Below are positions 38,208 to 48,539 of a DNA stretch of 64,000 bases, piece after piece. Both the position numbers and the translations under genes were made by a program. Numbering within the stretch: position 1 is the first letter of the stretch; each line of letters opens with the position of its first letter. The stretch comes from Neisseria subflava (GTDB taxonomy: Bacteria > Pseudomonadota > Gammaproteobacteria > Burkholderiales > Neisseriaceae), in assembly GCF_024205745.1 (NCBI RefSeq), contig NZ_CP073117.1, forward strand, positions 1,302,001-1,366,000. Direction: 5' to 3'. Under the pieces are notes generated by a model, which saw only the letters and a program-made list of their open reading frames with translations, searched no databases and had not been told where the DNA came from.

Positions 38208-40484
38208 TTATTTAGCCAGTTCGGCACGCAGTTTGTGGGTTACGTTCATCATCACTTGGAGTTGTTCCAAAGTTTCTTTCCAGCCACGTGTTTTCAGGCC
38301 GCAGTCTGGGTTAACCCACAGACGTTCAACCGGTACAACCTCGATGGCTTTGCGCAACAGGTGCTCAACTTCAGCTTCAGTCGGTACGCGTGGGCTGTGG
38401 ATGTCGTAAACACCTGGGCCGATGTCGTTCGGGTATTTGAACTCACCGAACGCAGTCAAGAGCTCCATGTCGGAACGAGAAGTTTCGATGGTGATGACGT
38501 CAGCGTCCATAGCGGCGATGGCTGGCAGGATGTCGTTGAACTCAGAGTAGCACATATGAGTGTGGATTTGGGTGCTGTCTTCGCAACCGGTAGAGGACAG
38601 GCGGAAAGATTCGCCGGCCCAGTTCAGGTAGGCATCCCAATCGGCACGTTTCAAAGGCAGACCTTCGCGGATGGCAGGTTCGTCAATTTGGATGACTTTG
38701 ATGCCTGCTTTTTCCAGGTCCAATACTTCGTCGTTCAGAGCCAGTGCGATTTGTTTGCATACGGTAGAGCGAGGAATATCGTTGCGGACGAAAGACCATT
38801 GCAGAATGGTTACAGGACCGGTCAACATACCTTTCATCGGGCGTTTGGTCAGGCTTTGTGCGTAAGTAGACCAGGCGACAGTCATGGCTTCAGGACGGCT
38901 TACGTCACCGAAGATGATAGGTGGTTTCACGCAGCGAGAACCGTAGCTTTGTACCCAGCCGTATTGGGTGAATGCAAAACCGCTCAACAGTTCGCCGAAG
39001 TATTCAACCATGTCGTTACGCTCGGCTTCGCCGTGTACCAGTACGTCCAAGTCCAGTTTTTCTTGCTCTTCAACTACCAAGGCGATTTCTTTTTTCATCG
39101 CGGCTTCGTAATCGGCGGCAGACAGTTCGCCTTTTTTGAAGGCTGCGCGTGCTTGGCGGATTTCGGTAGTTTGTGGGAAGGAACCGATGTTGGTAGTCGG
39201 CAGCAAAGGCAGGTTCAACCATGCTTGTTGCGCTTTGATACGGTCGGCAAATGGAGATTTGCGTTGGTCTGCGTTGGCAGGCAAATCGGCCAGGCGTTTG
39301 GCAACGTCTGCACGGTGGATTTCGCTGCTGTTGGCACGGGAGTCGGCAGCAGCTTGGCTGGCGGCCAGTTCTTCGGCAACAGAATCACGGCCTTCGTTCA
39401 ATGCGGCTTTCAGAACGCGCAATTCTTGGGTTTTTTGCAGGGTGAATGCCAACCAAGAGTACAGGTCAGGTTTGTTGGCTTTCAGTTTTTCTTCAACTGA
39501 TAAGTCAAATGGAGTGTGCAGCAAAGAGCAAGAGCTGGAGATCCACAAACGGTCGCCCAGTTTGGCTTGCAGAGGCTCAACAGTTTCCAAAACTTTGTTT
39601 AGGTTGGCGCGCCAAATGTTGCGGCCGTCGATAACGCCGGCAGACAGAACTTTGTCGTAGTCGGCAAATGCGTCCAGTTGCTCAGGGGCGCGTACCAGGT
39701 CGATGTGCAGGCCGTCAACAGGCAGGGATTTCAACAATGCGGCGTGTTCGGCAACAGAACCGAAGTAAGTGCTCAACAGGATTTTGGCGCTTACTTTGCT
39801 CAAAGTAGCGTAAACGTCTTTGTATGCTTCTACCCACTCTTTAGGCAGGTCAACAGTCAAAGCAGGTTCGTCGATTTGAATCCACTCGGCACCTGCTTCA
39901 ACCAAAGCAGTCAGGATTTCAACGTAAACAGGCAACAGTTTAGGCAACAGGCTCAGACGGTCGAATTCAACGGCGCCTTTTTCTTTACCGACCCACAGGA
40001 AAGTCAACGGACCCACAACGGTCGGTTTGGCTTTCAGGCCCAAAGCTTGGGCTTCTTGCAACTGTTGAACGTAGTGTTTGGCATTGGCTTTGAATTCGGT
40101 ATCGGAGTGGAATTCAGGCACCAAGTAGTGGTAGTTGGTGTCGAACCATTTGGTCATTTCGATAGCGAATTGGTCTTTGTTACCACGGGCCAGTTGGAAG
40201 AATTGTTCCAAAGACAGGTTTTGGCTGTCGAAGCCGAAACGGGCAGGGATGGCACCGGTAGCAACTTGCAGGTCGAGGATGTGGTCGTAGAAAGTGAAAT
40301 CGCCTGCAGCAACGAAATCAGCGTTGGCAGCAGCTTGGTGTTTCCAGTTTTTCTCGCGCAAGTCTTTAGCAACAGCCAGCAATTCTTGCTCGCTGATTTC
40401 TTTGCGCCAGTATTTTTCTTGTGCGAATTTCAATTCGCGGAAGGCTCCGACGCGCGGGAAGCCTGAAAAATGCAATGTTGTCAT
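38208..40484 (-). CDS. metE: Cobalamin-independent methionine synthase
   Basis: MetE transfers the methyl group of 5-methyltetrahydropteroyl-triglutamate to homocysteine, using zinc and no B12. The 758-aa protein has the two-barrel layout: [19 protein letters not shown] at the N terminus, then [16 protein letters not shown] opening the catalytic half. The zinc ligands are visible as His and Cys in [11 protein letters not shown] and Cys in [14 protein letters not shown]. metF lies 89 bp upstream on the same strand and supplies its methyl donor. Confidence 0.97.
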   Translation of the reverse strand: MTTLHFSGFPRVGAFRELKFAQEKYWRKEISEQELLAVAKDLREKNWKHQAAANADFVAAGDFTFYDHILDLQVATGAIPARFGFDSQNLSLEQFFQLARGNKDQFAIEMTKWFDTNYHYLVPEFHSDTEFKANAKHYVQQLQEAQALGLKAKPTVVGPLTFLWVGKEKGAVEFDRLSLLPKLLPVYVEILTALVEAGAEWIQIDEPALTVDLPKEWVEAYKDVYATLSKVSAKILLSTYFGSVAEHAALLKSLPVDGLHIDLVRAPEQLDAFADYDKVLSAGVIDGRNIWRANLNKVLETVEPLQAKLGDRLWISSSCSLLHTPFDLSVEEKLKANKPDLYSWLAFTLQKTQELRVLKAALNEGRDSVAEELAASQAAADSRANSSEIHRADVAKRLADLPANADQRKSPFADRIKAQQAWLNLPLLPTTNIGSFPQTTEIRQARAAFKKGELSAADYEAAMKKEIALVVEEQEKLDLDVLVHGEAERNDMVEYFGELLSGFAFTQYGWVQSYGSRCVKPPIIFGDVSRPEAMTVAWSTYAQSLTKRPMKGMLTGPVTILQWSFVRNDIPRSTVCKQIALALNDEVLDLEKAGIKVIQIDEPAIREGLPLKRADWDAYLNWAGESFRLSSTGCEDSTQIHTHMCYSEFNDILPAIAAMDADVITIETSRSDMELLTAFGEFKYPNDIGPGVYDIHSPRVPTEAEVEHLLRKAIEVVPVERLWVNPDCGLKTRGWKETLEQLQVMMNVTHKLRAELAK

Positions 40485-40573
40485 GTTAACTCTCCTAGTT
40501 GGAATTTTTAATCAGGCCGGTATGGCCTGAATGTTCGATATTGTAAATCAGAATGGGGAGGCCGTCTGTTTTA

Positions 40574-41479
<906 letters not shown>

Positions 41480-41566
41480 TTATTCGTTGTCAGACTGCAT
41501 AATAAATTTGAGGTCAGTATGAGTCAATTTCGAAATTTTCCGAAATTGTATGAATAGATTTAATAA

Positions 41567-41603
41567 AGGCCTCAGGCCGTCTGAAAAACAGCCTGAGGTC
41601 TTG
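41567..41603 (-). terminator. Hairpin after iscX that includes a DUS in its loop
   Basis: GGCCTCAGGC pairs with GCCTGAGGTC around a loop that contains the DUS core. On the minus strand TTTATTA follows, fitting termination of iscX. Unlike most hairpins here, the DUS is in the loop and not the stem. Confidence 0.7.
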
Positions 41604-41624
41604 TTTGATGTAATGGAAGAAAGA

Positions 41625-41822
41625 TTATTCTGCTTCATCTATCCATGCTTGTTGCACGGCTTCGAGAATACGCTCGCCGCAACGTGCTGGGTCATCGTCA
41701 AATTCAGGCAAAGCCATAATTAAATCACGCAGTTGGGTAAAGCGTACGGTTTTCGGATCGATGCTGTCGCCGTGTAGGTCGTAGAGTTCTTCGGCGATGC
41801 GTTGGGTATCTGTCCATTTCAT
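41625..41822 (-). CDS. iscX: Fe-S cluster assembly adaptor IscX (YfhJ)
   Basis: A 65-aa acidic protein beginning MKWTDTQRIAEELYDLHGD, followed by FTQLRDLIMALPEFDDDPARCGERILEAVQQAWIDEA, the whole IscX family pattern. The start at ATG 41822 has AAGGAA upstream; a longer reading from 41870 has no support. IscX binds IscS and iron and tunes cluster assembly. It lies in the same strand series as fdx and hscA, which belong to the ISC system, though an unrelated plus-strand gene separates it from fdx. Confidence 0.93.
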   Translation of the reverse strand: MKWTDTQRIAEELYDLHGDSIDPKTVRFTQLRDLIMALPEFDDDPARCGERILEAVQQAWIDEAE

Positions 41823-41932
41823 GATGTGTTCCTTTTTTGGGTTTGGGCTATTGGTAATTATTTTAATCAAGAAGCAGGTGGACTGCTAGATTGTTTTACT
41901 GCAGATGCGGATATAAATAATGTGGGTATTTT

Positions 41933-41961
41933 TTAACAAAATAGCATATTTGCGTTAAAAT
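41933..41961 (+). promoter_or_regulatory. Candidate promoter for the unrecognised gene at 42137
   Basis: TTAACA (41933-41938) and TAAAAT (41956-41961) are 17 bp apart, each one base from consensus. The region from here to 42133 has no recognised gene; a 23-codon ATG frame at 42048-42119 lacks a ribosome site and is probably chance. Confidence 0.55.
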
Positions 41962-42136
41962 ACGGCACGACACTTAAAAACTACGGCACATTCGCTTTGA
42001 ATTTGCCGTTTTATATATTTTATTCCGTTTTGAATGATGGTTTGCGCATGAATAATTTACATTATTCCAATGCAACCAAATCATCTGGAACGGCTCTTAA
42101 TACGAAATCCATCACGTAAAAATAAAAGGAAAAATG

Positions 42137-42757
42137 ATGAATAACGCACTCAACGCCAAATTGTCCAAGCTCATTTACGCGCTTGCTTCAGATGATCCGG
42201 AGTATCTGTCGAAAGCAGGCGCATTTGACCGTTTGCTACTGTTGGTTCGCGAACTTTATCGGATGCTGGACGAAACAGAAGGTTTGAAGCAACTTGTGTT
42301 CCGCCTGTATTACGGTAAGCACTATGGCTTAATTAAACTGGATGCCGCTTCACCCAATGACGATGCAGGCGCATTGAGGTTGAAACGTTGGATGGTTTAT
42401 TCGCGTATCGCAGAGCGTATCGAAAATTGCGGCAAGCATTTGTCGGTCGTGCTTGAAGATGTGGTGTTGGAAAATGGCGCGGACAAATCTCATTATATAG
42501 ATGAAGCCAATGCCATTATCGAGCGTTTCGGTTTGGTAAGGGATGAGGCTGCACTTTCGGCCATCGAGGCAGAGGAGGCGTTGAAAACAGAGCAAGAGTT
42601 GCAGGCGACAAGCGAGCCTCAAAAATCTGCTCCTAAGCATCACGGCAATATGCATCAAATCAGAATTCAAGAAAAAATCGAAAATTATTCTGCTACTCAG
42701 AAGGTGGCTGCTATGCAGATTTCGCGTATGCGTTTTATTTTTCCTCATATCGAATAA
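42137..42757 (+). CDS. Unrecognised protein, 206 aa
   Basis: I do not recognise this protein. Two ATG codons lie in tandem (42134 and 42137) after AAAAGGAAAA. The product has no signal peptide or membrane helix and should be cytoplasmic and mostly helical. Residues about 1-130 contain AFDRLLLLVRELYRMLDETEGLKQLVFRLYYGKHYGLIKLDA. A Glu/Ala/Gln-rich linker follows (about 145-170), then a basic C terminus (HHGNMHQIRIQEKIENY, then MQISRMRFIFPHIE). It lies alone on the plus strand between iscX and fdx, with its own likely promoter and a long terminator. Confidence 0.8.
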   Translation: MNNALNAKLSKLIYALASDDPEYLSKAGAFDRLLLLVRELYRMLDETEGLKQLVFRLYYGKHYGLIKLDAASPNDDAGALRLKRWMVYSRIAERIENCGKHLSVVLEDVVLENGADKSHYIDEANAIIERFGLVRDEAALSAIEAEEALKTEQELQATSEPQKSAPKHHGNMHQIRIQEKIENYSATQKVAAMQISRMRFIFPHIE

Positions 42758-42772
42758 TTTGGGATGTAATGA

Positions 42773-42820
42773 AAAGGCCGTCTGAAACCATAACGCACAT
42801 GGTTTCAGACGGCCCTTTTT
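42773..42820. terminator. Extended DUS inverted-repeat terminator between convergent genes
   Basis: AAAAGGCCGTCTGAAACCA and TGGTTTCAGACGGCCCTTTTT pair over about 18 bp around a short loop, with a T run. It serves the unrecognised gene (plus) and fdx (minus). Confidence 0.88.
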
Positions 42821-42834
42821 CATTAAATCTCGTT

Positions 42835-43176
42835 TTAATGGTCTTCGCGAGCGTGGTTGATGGTGTATTTGGGGATTTCCACCACCAAATCTTCATCGGC
42901 AACGACCGCCTGACAGCTCAAACGTGAATCAGCTTCCAAACCCCATGCTTGGTCGAGTAGGTCTTCTTCCAATTCGGTCGGTTCTTCCAGGCTGTCAAAA
43001 CCTTTGCGGATAATCACGTGGCAGGTGGTGCAGGCACATGATTTTTCGCAGGCATGATCGACTTCGATGTCGTGGTCGAGCAGTACGTCAAGGACAGTTT
43101 GGCCTTCCGGTGCGTCTTCGATAACCGCGCCTTCGGGGCATAATGTCGCGTGTGGGAGTACGGTAATTTTTGGCAT
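42835..43176 (-). CDS. fdx: ISC-type [2Fe-2S] ferredoxin
   Basis: A 113-aa adrenodoxin-type ferredoxin that supplies electrons for iron-sulfur cluster assembly. The cluster ligands are visible in HACEKSCACTTCHVI (three cysteines in the C-x5-C-x2-C arrangement) and in SRLSCQAV (the fourth). The acidic stretch LEEPTELEEDLLDQAWGLEADSRL is typical of the Fdx of isc operons. hscA lies upstream on the same strand, with the broken endonuclease V-like gene between. Confidence 0.95.
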   Translation of the reverse strand: MPKITVLPHATLCPEGAVIEDAPEGQTVLDVLLDHDIEVDHACEKSCACTTCHVIIRKGFDSLEEPTELEEDLLDQAWGLEADSRLSCQAVVADEDLVVEIPKYTINHAREDH

Positions 43177-43219
43177 TTTTATTGTCTCGGTTGTTTAAGA
43201 GTGGTTGTGGTTAAAGCGG

Positions 43220-43262
43220 CTTCAGACGGCCTTGGGTATTCAATATTCAGGCCGTCTGAAAA
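43220..43262 (-). terminator. DUS inverted pair between fdx and the broken glycosylase gene
   Basis: CTTCAGACGGCCTTG and CAGGCCGTCTGAA face each other with a loop of about 16 bases, just after the pseudogene's original stop. Confidence 0.65.
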
Positions 43263-43268
43263 ATGGGT

Positions 43269-43631
43269 TTATAACATGATGCCTTTACTTCTTAAATTTT
43301 CCAGACATTCGTCCAAGTAGGCATCATCATGTTCGGCATAAATCGGCGAAGTGGCTGTTTCAGCTGCGTGTGTGTGGTATGGGGCAACGGCTTTGCCGCG
43401 ATACAACGGGTCTTTCTATAAAACGTCAGGCTTGTAACCGCGCCTTCCCATCTCTTCCATAATCAATGCGTGATACAGATAGAGCTTGTAAGGCGAATGG
43501 GTGAAGACATAATTTACCGTCGCATGCGGCCTGCCCCAACCCGCTCCGCGAAGCGCGGCGCATTCGCGGTGTTGCCCCAAAAGCTGGGCGCGGGGGAGTA
43601 GCGGGATGAGGGTTTGGTGCCAGAGTCTCAT
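43269..43631 (-). pseudogene. Pyrimidine-dimer glycosylase/endonuclease V-like protein with internal stop
   Basis: The reading from ATG 43631 gives MRLWHQTLIPLLPRAQLLGQHRECAALRGAGWG and HATVNYVFTHSPYKLYLYHALIMEEMGRRGYKPD, the pattern of a small family related to pyrimidine-dimer DNA glycosylases. After VL the frame hits TAG (43418-43416). Beyond it the same frame continues for 48 codons (KDPLYRGKAVAPYHTHA... ending ENLRSKGIML) to a TAA at 43271-43269. A single change from TGG (Trp) to TAG explains the break. Full length would be 120 aa; the truncated form is 71 aa. The family assignment is from memory and moderately sure. Confidence 0.65.
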
Positions 43632-43709
43632 AAAAGAAATCGTTTCGGTTTTTGGGTATTAGATAGACGACCTTTGTATCTTTCGAGGCCGTCTGAAACT
43701 GTTTAGGCA

Positions 43710-45568
43710 TCAAATATTATCAACGCTTTGCCCTGTCAGCGCGCGTTGGATATTACGGTTCATGCGTTTGGCGGCGAAGTTGTCGGTGCTGTGGCTGAGT
43801 TTGGCAACGGCGGCACGGATATCTTCGGCTTTGCCGTCTTTCAGACGACCTTGTAAAGCAGCAATGTCTTGTTGAATCTGTTGCAATTCTTCGGCTTCCA
43901 ACAAATCGCTATCCAATTCAAGAGCAGCGTTGACGGCGTCGGTCAGGCTTTCGGCTTCGACTACGGCTTCGGCGCGTGCGCGTGCGGCCATGTCTTCGGC
44001 GGCGTTGCTCATGCTGTCTTTGAGCATTTGGGTGATGGTGCTGTCGTCCAAACCGTAGGAAGGTTTGACTTCGATTTGCGCCTGTACGCCGGTGCTTTGT
44101 TCTTGTGCGGAAACGGACAGCAATCCGTCAGCGTCCACTTGGAAGGTCACGCGGATACGCGCTGCGCCTGCGGCCATGGGCGGAATGCCGCGCAGGGTAA
44201 ATTTGGCAAGGCTGCGGCAGTCGGAAACGAGTTCGCGCTCGCCTTGTACGACGTGTATCGTCATAGCGGTTTGACCGTCTTTGAAAGTGGTGAAGTCCTG
44301 CGCGCGTGCGGTAGGAATGGTGGAGTTGCGAGGAATGATTTTCTCGGCAAGACCACCGTAGGTTTCTAGACCGAGCGATAAAGGCGTAACGTCCAGCAGC
44401 AGCCATTCGCCGTCGGTTTTATTGCCGGCAAGGACGTTTGCCTGTATGGCGGCACCGAGTGCGACCACTTCGTCAGGATTGAGATTGTTCAGTGGGGTTT
44501 GTCCGAAGAATGTGGCAACTGCTTGTTGAACGTGCAACATGCGGGTAGAGCCGCCAACCATAATCACGCCCTTGACATCCGCCTTGGTCACGCCGGCATC
44601 TTTCAAAGCCTGTTTGACGGGCTCGATGGTTTTTTGTACCAGATTTTGGGTCAGGTTGTGAAACTCTTGGCGGGTAATGACGGTATGAACTTTATGGCCG
44701 TCTGAAAGTGTGGTTTCGATGACGGCTTCGGTTTGAGTGGTCAGTTTTTCTTTGGCGGTACGAACAAGGGAAAGCAGAAGCTGGCTGTCTTGTTCGTTGA
44801 GTTTGGAGAGGTCGTTTTGTTCGAGTAGGTAGCAGAACAAACGATGGTCGAAGTCATCACCACCCAATGCGCTGTTGCCGCCGGTGGCTTTCACTTCAAA
44901 CAGGCCTTTGGTCAGTTGCAATACGGATACGTCGAATGTGCCACCGCCTAAATCGTAAACGACAAACGTGCCTTCTGAAGCGTTGTCCAGTCCGTAGGCG
45001 ATTGCGGCGGCGGTCGGTTCGTTAAGAAGGCGCAAGACATTCAAACCTGCTAAGCGTGCGGCATCTTTGGTGGCTTGACGTTGGGCATCGTCAAAATAAG
45101 CAGGTACGGTAATGACGGCGCCGATCAAATCTCCGCCTAATGTTTCTTCGGCACGCGATTTGAGGGCTTTGAGGATTTCTGCCGATACTTCGATAGGTGT
45201 TTTCGCACCTTGACGGGTGTTTAACTCGACCACGCGCTCATTGGGTGTAAATCGATAGGGTAGGTATTGCGCCTCTTGTGCGAGGTCGGTAAGGGTGCGG
45301 CCGATCAGGCGTTTGGCCGAGCTGATTGTATTTAGCGGATCGGTTTTTTGGGCAGAAAGGGCGTTTTTGCCGACTTCAACTTCGCCATCTAAATAACGGA
45401 CAACCGAAGGCAGGGTGGCGCGGCCGTCTGAATCGGGCAGGCAGACTGCGCTGCCGCTGCGGACGGTGGCAACCAAGCTGTTGGTTGTACCTAAATCAAT
45501 GCCTACGGCGAGGCGGTGTTGATGGGGGCGGCGGACATGCCGGGTTCTGAAATCTGCAAAAGAGCCAT
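43710..45568 (-). pseudogene. hscA: Fe-S cluster assembly chaperone HscA, frameshifted near the N terminus
   Basis: HscA is the Hsp70 that, with HscB, releases clusters from IscU. From ATG 45568 the frame reads [15 protein letters not shown] and then goes out of frame. The adjoining frame gives [19 protein letters not shown] and continues intact to the stop, with the ATPase signatures [17 protein letters not shown] and [11 protein letters not shown] and a full substrate-binding domain. The break lies at a run of five G on the plus strand (45524-45528); a sixth base would restore HscA (about 619 aa). Translation from an internal start would miss the first phosphate-binding strand, which is essential. 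fdx and iscX lie downstream. A DUS follows the stop (43685-43696). Confidence 0.88.
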
Positions 45569-45714
45569 GATTGTGTGCCTTCTGATGCTGTATTTATTAG
45601 GATGGGCAGATTTTAGCAGATTTTTGGCAGATAGTTGAGTGGTTTGCTAGGAAATAACCATAAGGCCTAATGTTGTTTTTTTAATTGAAAAGAAAGTGGA
45701 TTTTGAATCCGGAC

Positions 45715-45743
45715 TTGTATTTTTTAAGAAATGCGGATAAAAT
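45715..45743 (+). promoter_or_regulatory. Promoter of the rpsF operon
   Basis: TTGTAT (45715-45720) and TAAAAT (45738-45743) are separated by exactly 17 bp, about 70 bp before rpsF. Confidence 0.65.
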
Positions 45744-45759
45744 TCAGCCTCTTTGCCTT

Positions 45760-45790
45760 GCCTTTTACTTCGCATGGTGAAAGGCTGTTT
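45760..45790 (+). promoter_or_regulatory. Leader hairpin before rpsF
   Basis: GCCTTTTAC (45760-45768) pairs with GTGAAAGGC (45777-45785) and is followed by TGTTTTT, inside the untranslated leader and just before the AAGGAG of rpsF. It could act as an attenuator or as the site of autogenous control by the S6:S18 complex, which is known for rpsF leaders in other bacteria. The known motif is not clearly matched. Confidence 0.5.
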
Positions 45791-45813
45791 TTAATCATCC
45801 ATAAGGAGATAAC

Positions 45814-46185
45814 ATGCGTCATTACGAGATCGTGTTTATCGTTCATCCTGATCAAAGCGAGCAAGTGCCTGCTATGGTTGAGCGTTACAAAACCATGATT
45901 ACTGAAGCCAGCGGTAAAATCCACCGTTTGGAAGACTGGGGCCGTCGTCAATTGGCTTACCCAATCAACAAAATCCACAAAGCACACTATGTTTTGATGA
46001 ATATCGAAACTACTCCTGAAGTGGTTGAAGAGCTGGAAACTGCTTTCCGCTTCAATGATGCCGTACTGCGTCACCTGACCATCAAAACAAAACACGCTGT
46101 AACTGAAGCTTCCCCAATGCTGGGCGGCGAAAAAGCAAAAAACTTGCTGAACGGTGCAGCTGAAGAAGTTGCAGCAGCCGAATAA
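45814..46185 (+). CDS. rpsF: 30S ribosomal protein S6
   Basis: A 123-aa small-subunit protein that pairs with S18 on the platform of the 30S subunit. [50 protein letters not shown] and [14 protein letters not shown] are standard S6 blocks; the tail is Ala/Glu-rich. AAGGAGAT lies 8 bases before the ATG. It leads the operon rpsF-priB-rpsR-rplI, as in many proteobacteria. Confidence 0.98.
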   Translation: MRHYEIVFIVHPDQSEQVPAMVERYKTMITEASGKIHRLEDWGRRQLAYPINKIHKAHYVLMNIETTPEVVEELETAFRFNDAVLRHLTIKTKHAVTEASPMLGGEKAKNLLNGAAEEVAAAE

Positions 46186-46187
46186 GA

Positions 46188-46484
46188 TTGAACAATCTGA
46201 TTAAGCTTACCGCCCGTATCTTGCAGGTTCAGCCTTTGAGATATACGCCGGCAGGGGTTCCTGTTTTAGATGTTGTGTTACAACATGAGTCTTGGCAGGA
46301 AGAAAACGGACAGAAATGTCTGGTCAAATTTGAAATTCCTGCGCGGATTTTAGGTAAGCAGGCTGAGGAATGGCAGTATCGGCAAGATGTCATCATCGAG
46401 TCGGAAGGTTTTTTGGCGCAACGCAGCCAACGCTTCCCCAAGCCGGTACTACGCATACAGAACATTAAAGAATATAAAGGTTAA
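46188..46484 (+). CDS. priB: Primosomal replication protein N (PriB)
   Basis: A 98-aa single-strand DNA-binding OB-fold protein that helps PriA restart stalled replication forks. The sequence [34 protein letters not shown] and [18 protein letters not shown] matches neisserial PriB closely, with the C terminus [10 protein letters not shown]. The only plausible start is TTG 46188, two bases after the rpsF stop, so translation is probably coupled to rpsF. The N terminus is shorter than the gonococcal protein as I recall it. Confidence 0.9.
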   Translation: MNNLIKLTARILQVQPLRYTPAGVPVLDVVLQHESWQEENGQKCLVKFEIPARILGKQAEEWQYRQDVIIESEGFLAQRSQRFPKPVLRIQNIKEYKG

Positions 46485-46490
46485 ACGACA

Positions 46491-46721
46491 ATGGCTCGTC
46501 AATCATTCAAACGTAGAAAATTCTGCCGCTTTACGGCTGAAAAAATCCAAGAAGTTGATTACAAACAAGTTGATTTGTTGAAAGACTTCATCTCTGAAAA
46601 CGGCAAAATCATCCCTGCCCGCATTACTGGTACTAAAGCACACTACCAACGTCAGTTGGCTACTGCTGTAAAACGTGCCCGTTTCCTGGCTCTGTTGCCT
46701 TACACCGATCAACACAAATAA
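46491..46721 (+). CDS. rpsR: 30S ribosomal protein S18
   Basis: A 76-aa protein: [74 protein letters not shown] is diagnostic for S18. It is 6 bases after priB. The single N-terminal Cys (FCRF) is of the zinc-less type. Confidence 0.98.
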   Translation: MARQSFKRRKFCRFTAEKIQEVDYKQVDLLKDFISENGKIIPARITGTKAHYQRQLATAVKRARFLALLPYTDQHK

Positions 46722-46737
46722 TTTTGGAGTTTAAATC

Positions 46738-47190
46738 ATGCAAATTATTCTGTTAGAAAAAATCGGCGGTCTGGGTAACTTGGGTGACATCGTTACCGTT
46801 AAAAACGGTTACGCACGCAACTTCCTGATTCCTGCCGGTAAAGCAAAACGTGCAACCGAAGCCAACATGAAAGAATTCGAAGCACGCCGCGCTGAATTGG
46901 AAGCCAAACAAGCTGAAATCTTGGCTGATGCTAAAGCACGTCAAGAAAAACTGGAAGGCCAAACCATTACTGTTGCTCAAAAAGCCGGTGTTGATGGTCG
47001 TCTGTTCGGTTCTGTTACCAATGCCGACATCGCTGAAGCGATTGTTGCTGCCGGTATCCAAGCTGCTAAAGCAAACGTACGTCTGCCTAATGGTCCATTG
47101 AAAGCTGTTGGCGAATACGAAGTTGAAGTGGCTTTGCACACTGACGCTGTTGCTAAAATTACCGTTGCTGTTGTTGCAGCTGCTGAGTAA
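46738..47190 (+). CDS. rplI: 50S ribosomal protein L9
   Basis: A 150-aa protein. The N-terminal domain [36 protein letters not shown] is the L9 signature; a long connecting helix (about residues 42-75) and the C-terminal rRNA-binding domain follow. TTTGGAG lies 8 bases upstream. It is the last gene of the rpsF operon and ends in a DUS terminator. Confidence 0.98.
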   Translation: MQIILLEKIGGLGNLGDIVTVKNGYARNFLIPAGKAKRATEANMKEFEARRAELEAKQAEILADAKARQEKLEGQTITVAQKAGVDGRLFGSVTNADIAEAIVAAGIQAAKANVRLPNGPLKAVGEYEVEVALHTDAVAKITVAVVAAAE

Positions 47191-47200
47191 TTGATTCATT

Positions 47201-47248
47201 TAAGGCCGTCTGAAAATCAAGGGTTTCCTTGGGTTTCAGACGGCCTTG
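47201..47248 (+). terminator. DUS inverted-repeat terminator of the rpsF operon
   Basis: AAGGCCGTCTGAAA and TTTCAGACGGCCTTG form the stem; the loop contains a second small stem (TCAAGG/CCTTGG). Confidence 0.85.
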
Positions 47249-47399
47249 TCTATGTGCTTGAGCCGAAGCAAATCAGTGCCGAGTTGTCTATATTTTTGGC
47301 TGATTAAAAAGTATAGCAGTTGGCATAGAGAGATGATGTGTTGGACGAATATTCTTTCGTATTCGGATTTGTCATAGTATATTAATAAAGAGATTATTT

Positions 47400-48479
47400 A
47401 TGAATAAAATCAAAATCTTTGGGATGGGTCTGGCTGCTTTGGCTCTGGCTTCATGTAGTACCCCGCAAAAGCCTGCTGTTGATACGGCAAAACCGGTTGA
47501 GCCTGTTTCCTCTGCAAAACGCCCTGTATTTGATGCTGCGGCTGAATCTGTTGCCAGCAGCGGTTTCAATGAGAACGTCAATGTTCAGCAGTTTATCCAG
47601 TATGAAGTGAAAAACCGCCGTTTCAGTGCGGAAGAATTGCGTAACTTCTTCAATGGCGTGGTGTATAAAGGCAATATTATTACCATTATGTACCGCCCAA
47701 GCACTTCGCGTCCTTGGTATGAATTCCGTACCGGTAACTCTGGTGCGGTCAAATTTAACGGCGGCAGACAATTCTATGCGGCAAACCGTGCCGTAATCGA
47801 TGATGTGGCACGCAAATACGGCGTACCTGCCGAATTGATTGTGGCGATTCTCGGTATCGAAACTAATTACGGCAAAAATACGGGCAGCTTCCGCGTTGCC
47901 GATGCCTTGAGTACATTGGCCTTTGATTATCCCCGCCGTGCCGAGTTTTTCCAAAACGAGTTGAGCGAACTTCTGCAGATGGCAAAAGAAGAAAAAGAAA
48001 ATGTCTTTGACTTCAAAGGTAGCTATGCCGGTGCGATGGGTATGCCGCAATTTATGCCTTCAAGCTACCGTAAATGGGCGGTGGACTATGATGGTGATGG
48101 TCATCGCGATATTTGGAATAATGTCGGCGATGTGGCGGCTTCTGTCGCCAATTATATGAAACAGCATGGCTGGCAGACAGGCGGTAAGATGGTTGTGCCG
48201 GTAAGTCTGACGATTACTCCGCACTTGCAGGCGATTATCGATGAGAAAACAGCTTTGACACGTACAGTTGCGGATTTCAAAGCTTTGGGTGTGGTGCCTC
48301 AAGCTGCTGTTGCGGATAATGAAAAGGCTGTGTTGTATGCTTTGGAAACCAGCCCGGGTGTATTTGAATACTATTTGGGCCTGAATAACTTCTACACAGT
48401 ATGGCAATACAACCACAGCCGTATGTATGTAACAGCGGTACGTGATATTGCGAATGCAATCAATAACAATGGCCTGTAA
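47400..48479 (+). CDS. mltB: Membrane-bound lytic murein transglycosylase B
   Basis: A 359-aa outer-membrane lipoprotein that cleaves peptidoglycan glycan strands, leaving 1,6-anhydro ends. The signal ends LALASC (Cys about residue 19). The catalytic Glu lies in VAILGIETNYGKNTGSF, and YAGAMGMPQFMPSSYRKWAVDYDGDGHRDIWNNVGD is the second family block with a Ca-binding-like DxDGDG. AAAGAGA precedes the ATG. It stands alone between terminators. Confidence 0.94.
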   Translation: MNKIKIFGMGLAALALASCSTPQKPAVDTAKPVEPVSSAKRPVFDAAAESVASSGFNENVNVQQFIQYEVKNRRFSAEELRNFFNGVVYKGNIITIMYRPSTSRPWYEFRTGNSGAVKFNGGRQFYAANRAVIDDVARKYGVPAELIVAILGIETNYGKNTGSFRVADALSTLAFDYPRRAEFFQNELSELLQMAKEEKENVFDFKGSYAGAMGMPQFMPSSYRKWAVDYDGDGHRDIWNNVGDVAASVANYMKQHGWQTGGKMVVPVSLTITPHLQAIIDEKTALTRTVADFKALGVVPQAAVADNEKAVLYALETSPGVFEYYLGLNNFYTVWQYNHSRMYVTAVRDIANAINNNGL

Positions 48480-48487
48480 GCCATAAG

Positions 48488-48512
48488 AAAACCACCCTTT
48501 GGGGTGGTTTTT
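48488..48512. terminator. Intrinsic terminator between convergent mltB and mutarotase gene
   Basis: AAAACCACCC and GGGTGGTTTTT form a clean stem with a short loop and T run, A-rich on the other side, so it can work both ways. Confidence 0.88.
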
Positions 48513-48539
48513 AAGTATTCATGACTTTTGCAGAACAAT

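Noticed and set aside
42048-42119. A 23-codon ORF before the unrecognised gene at 42137
   Set aside because: No ribosome site and no recognisable sequence; short enough to occur by chance.
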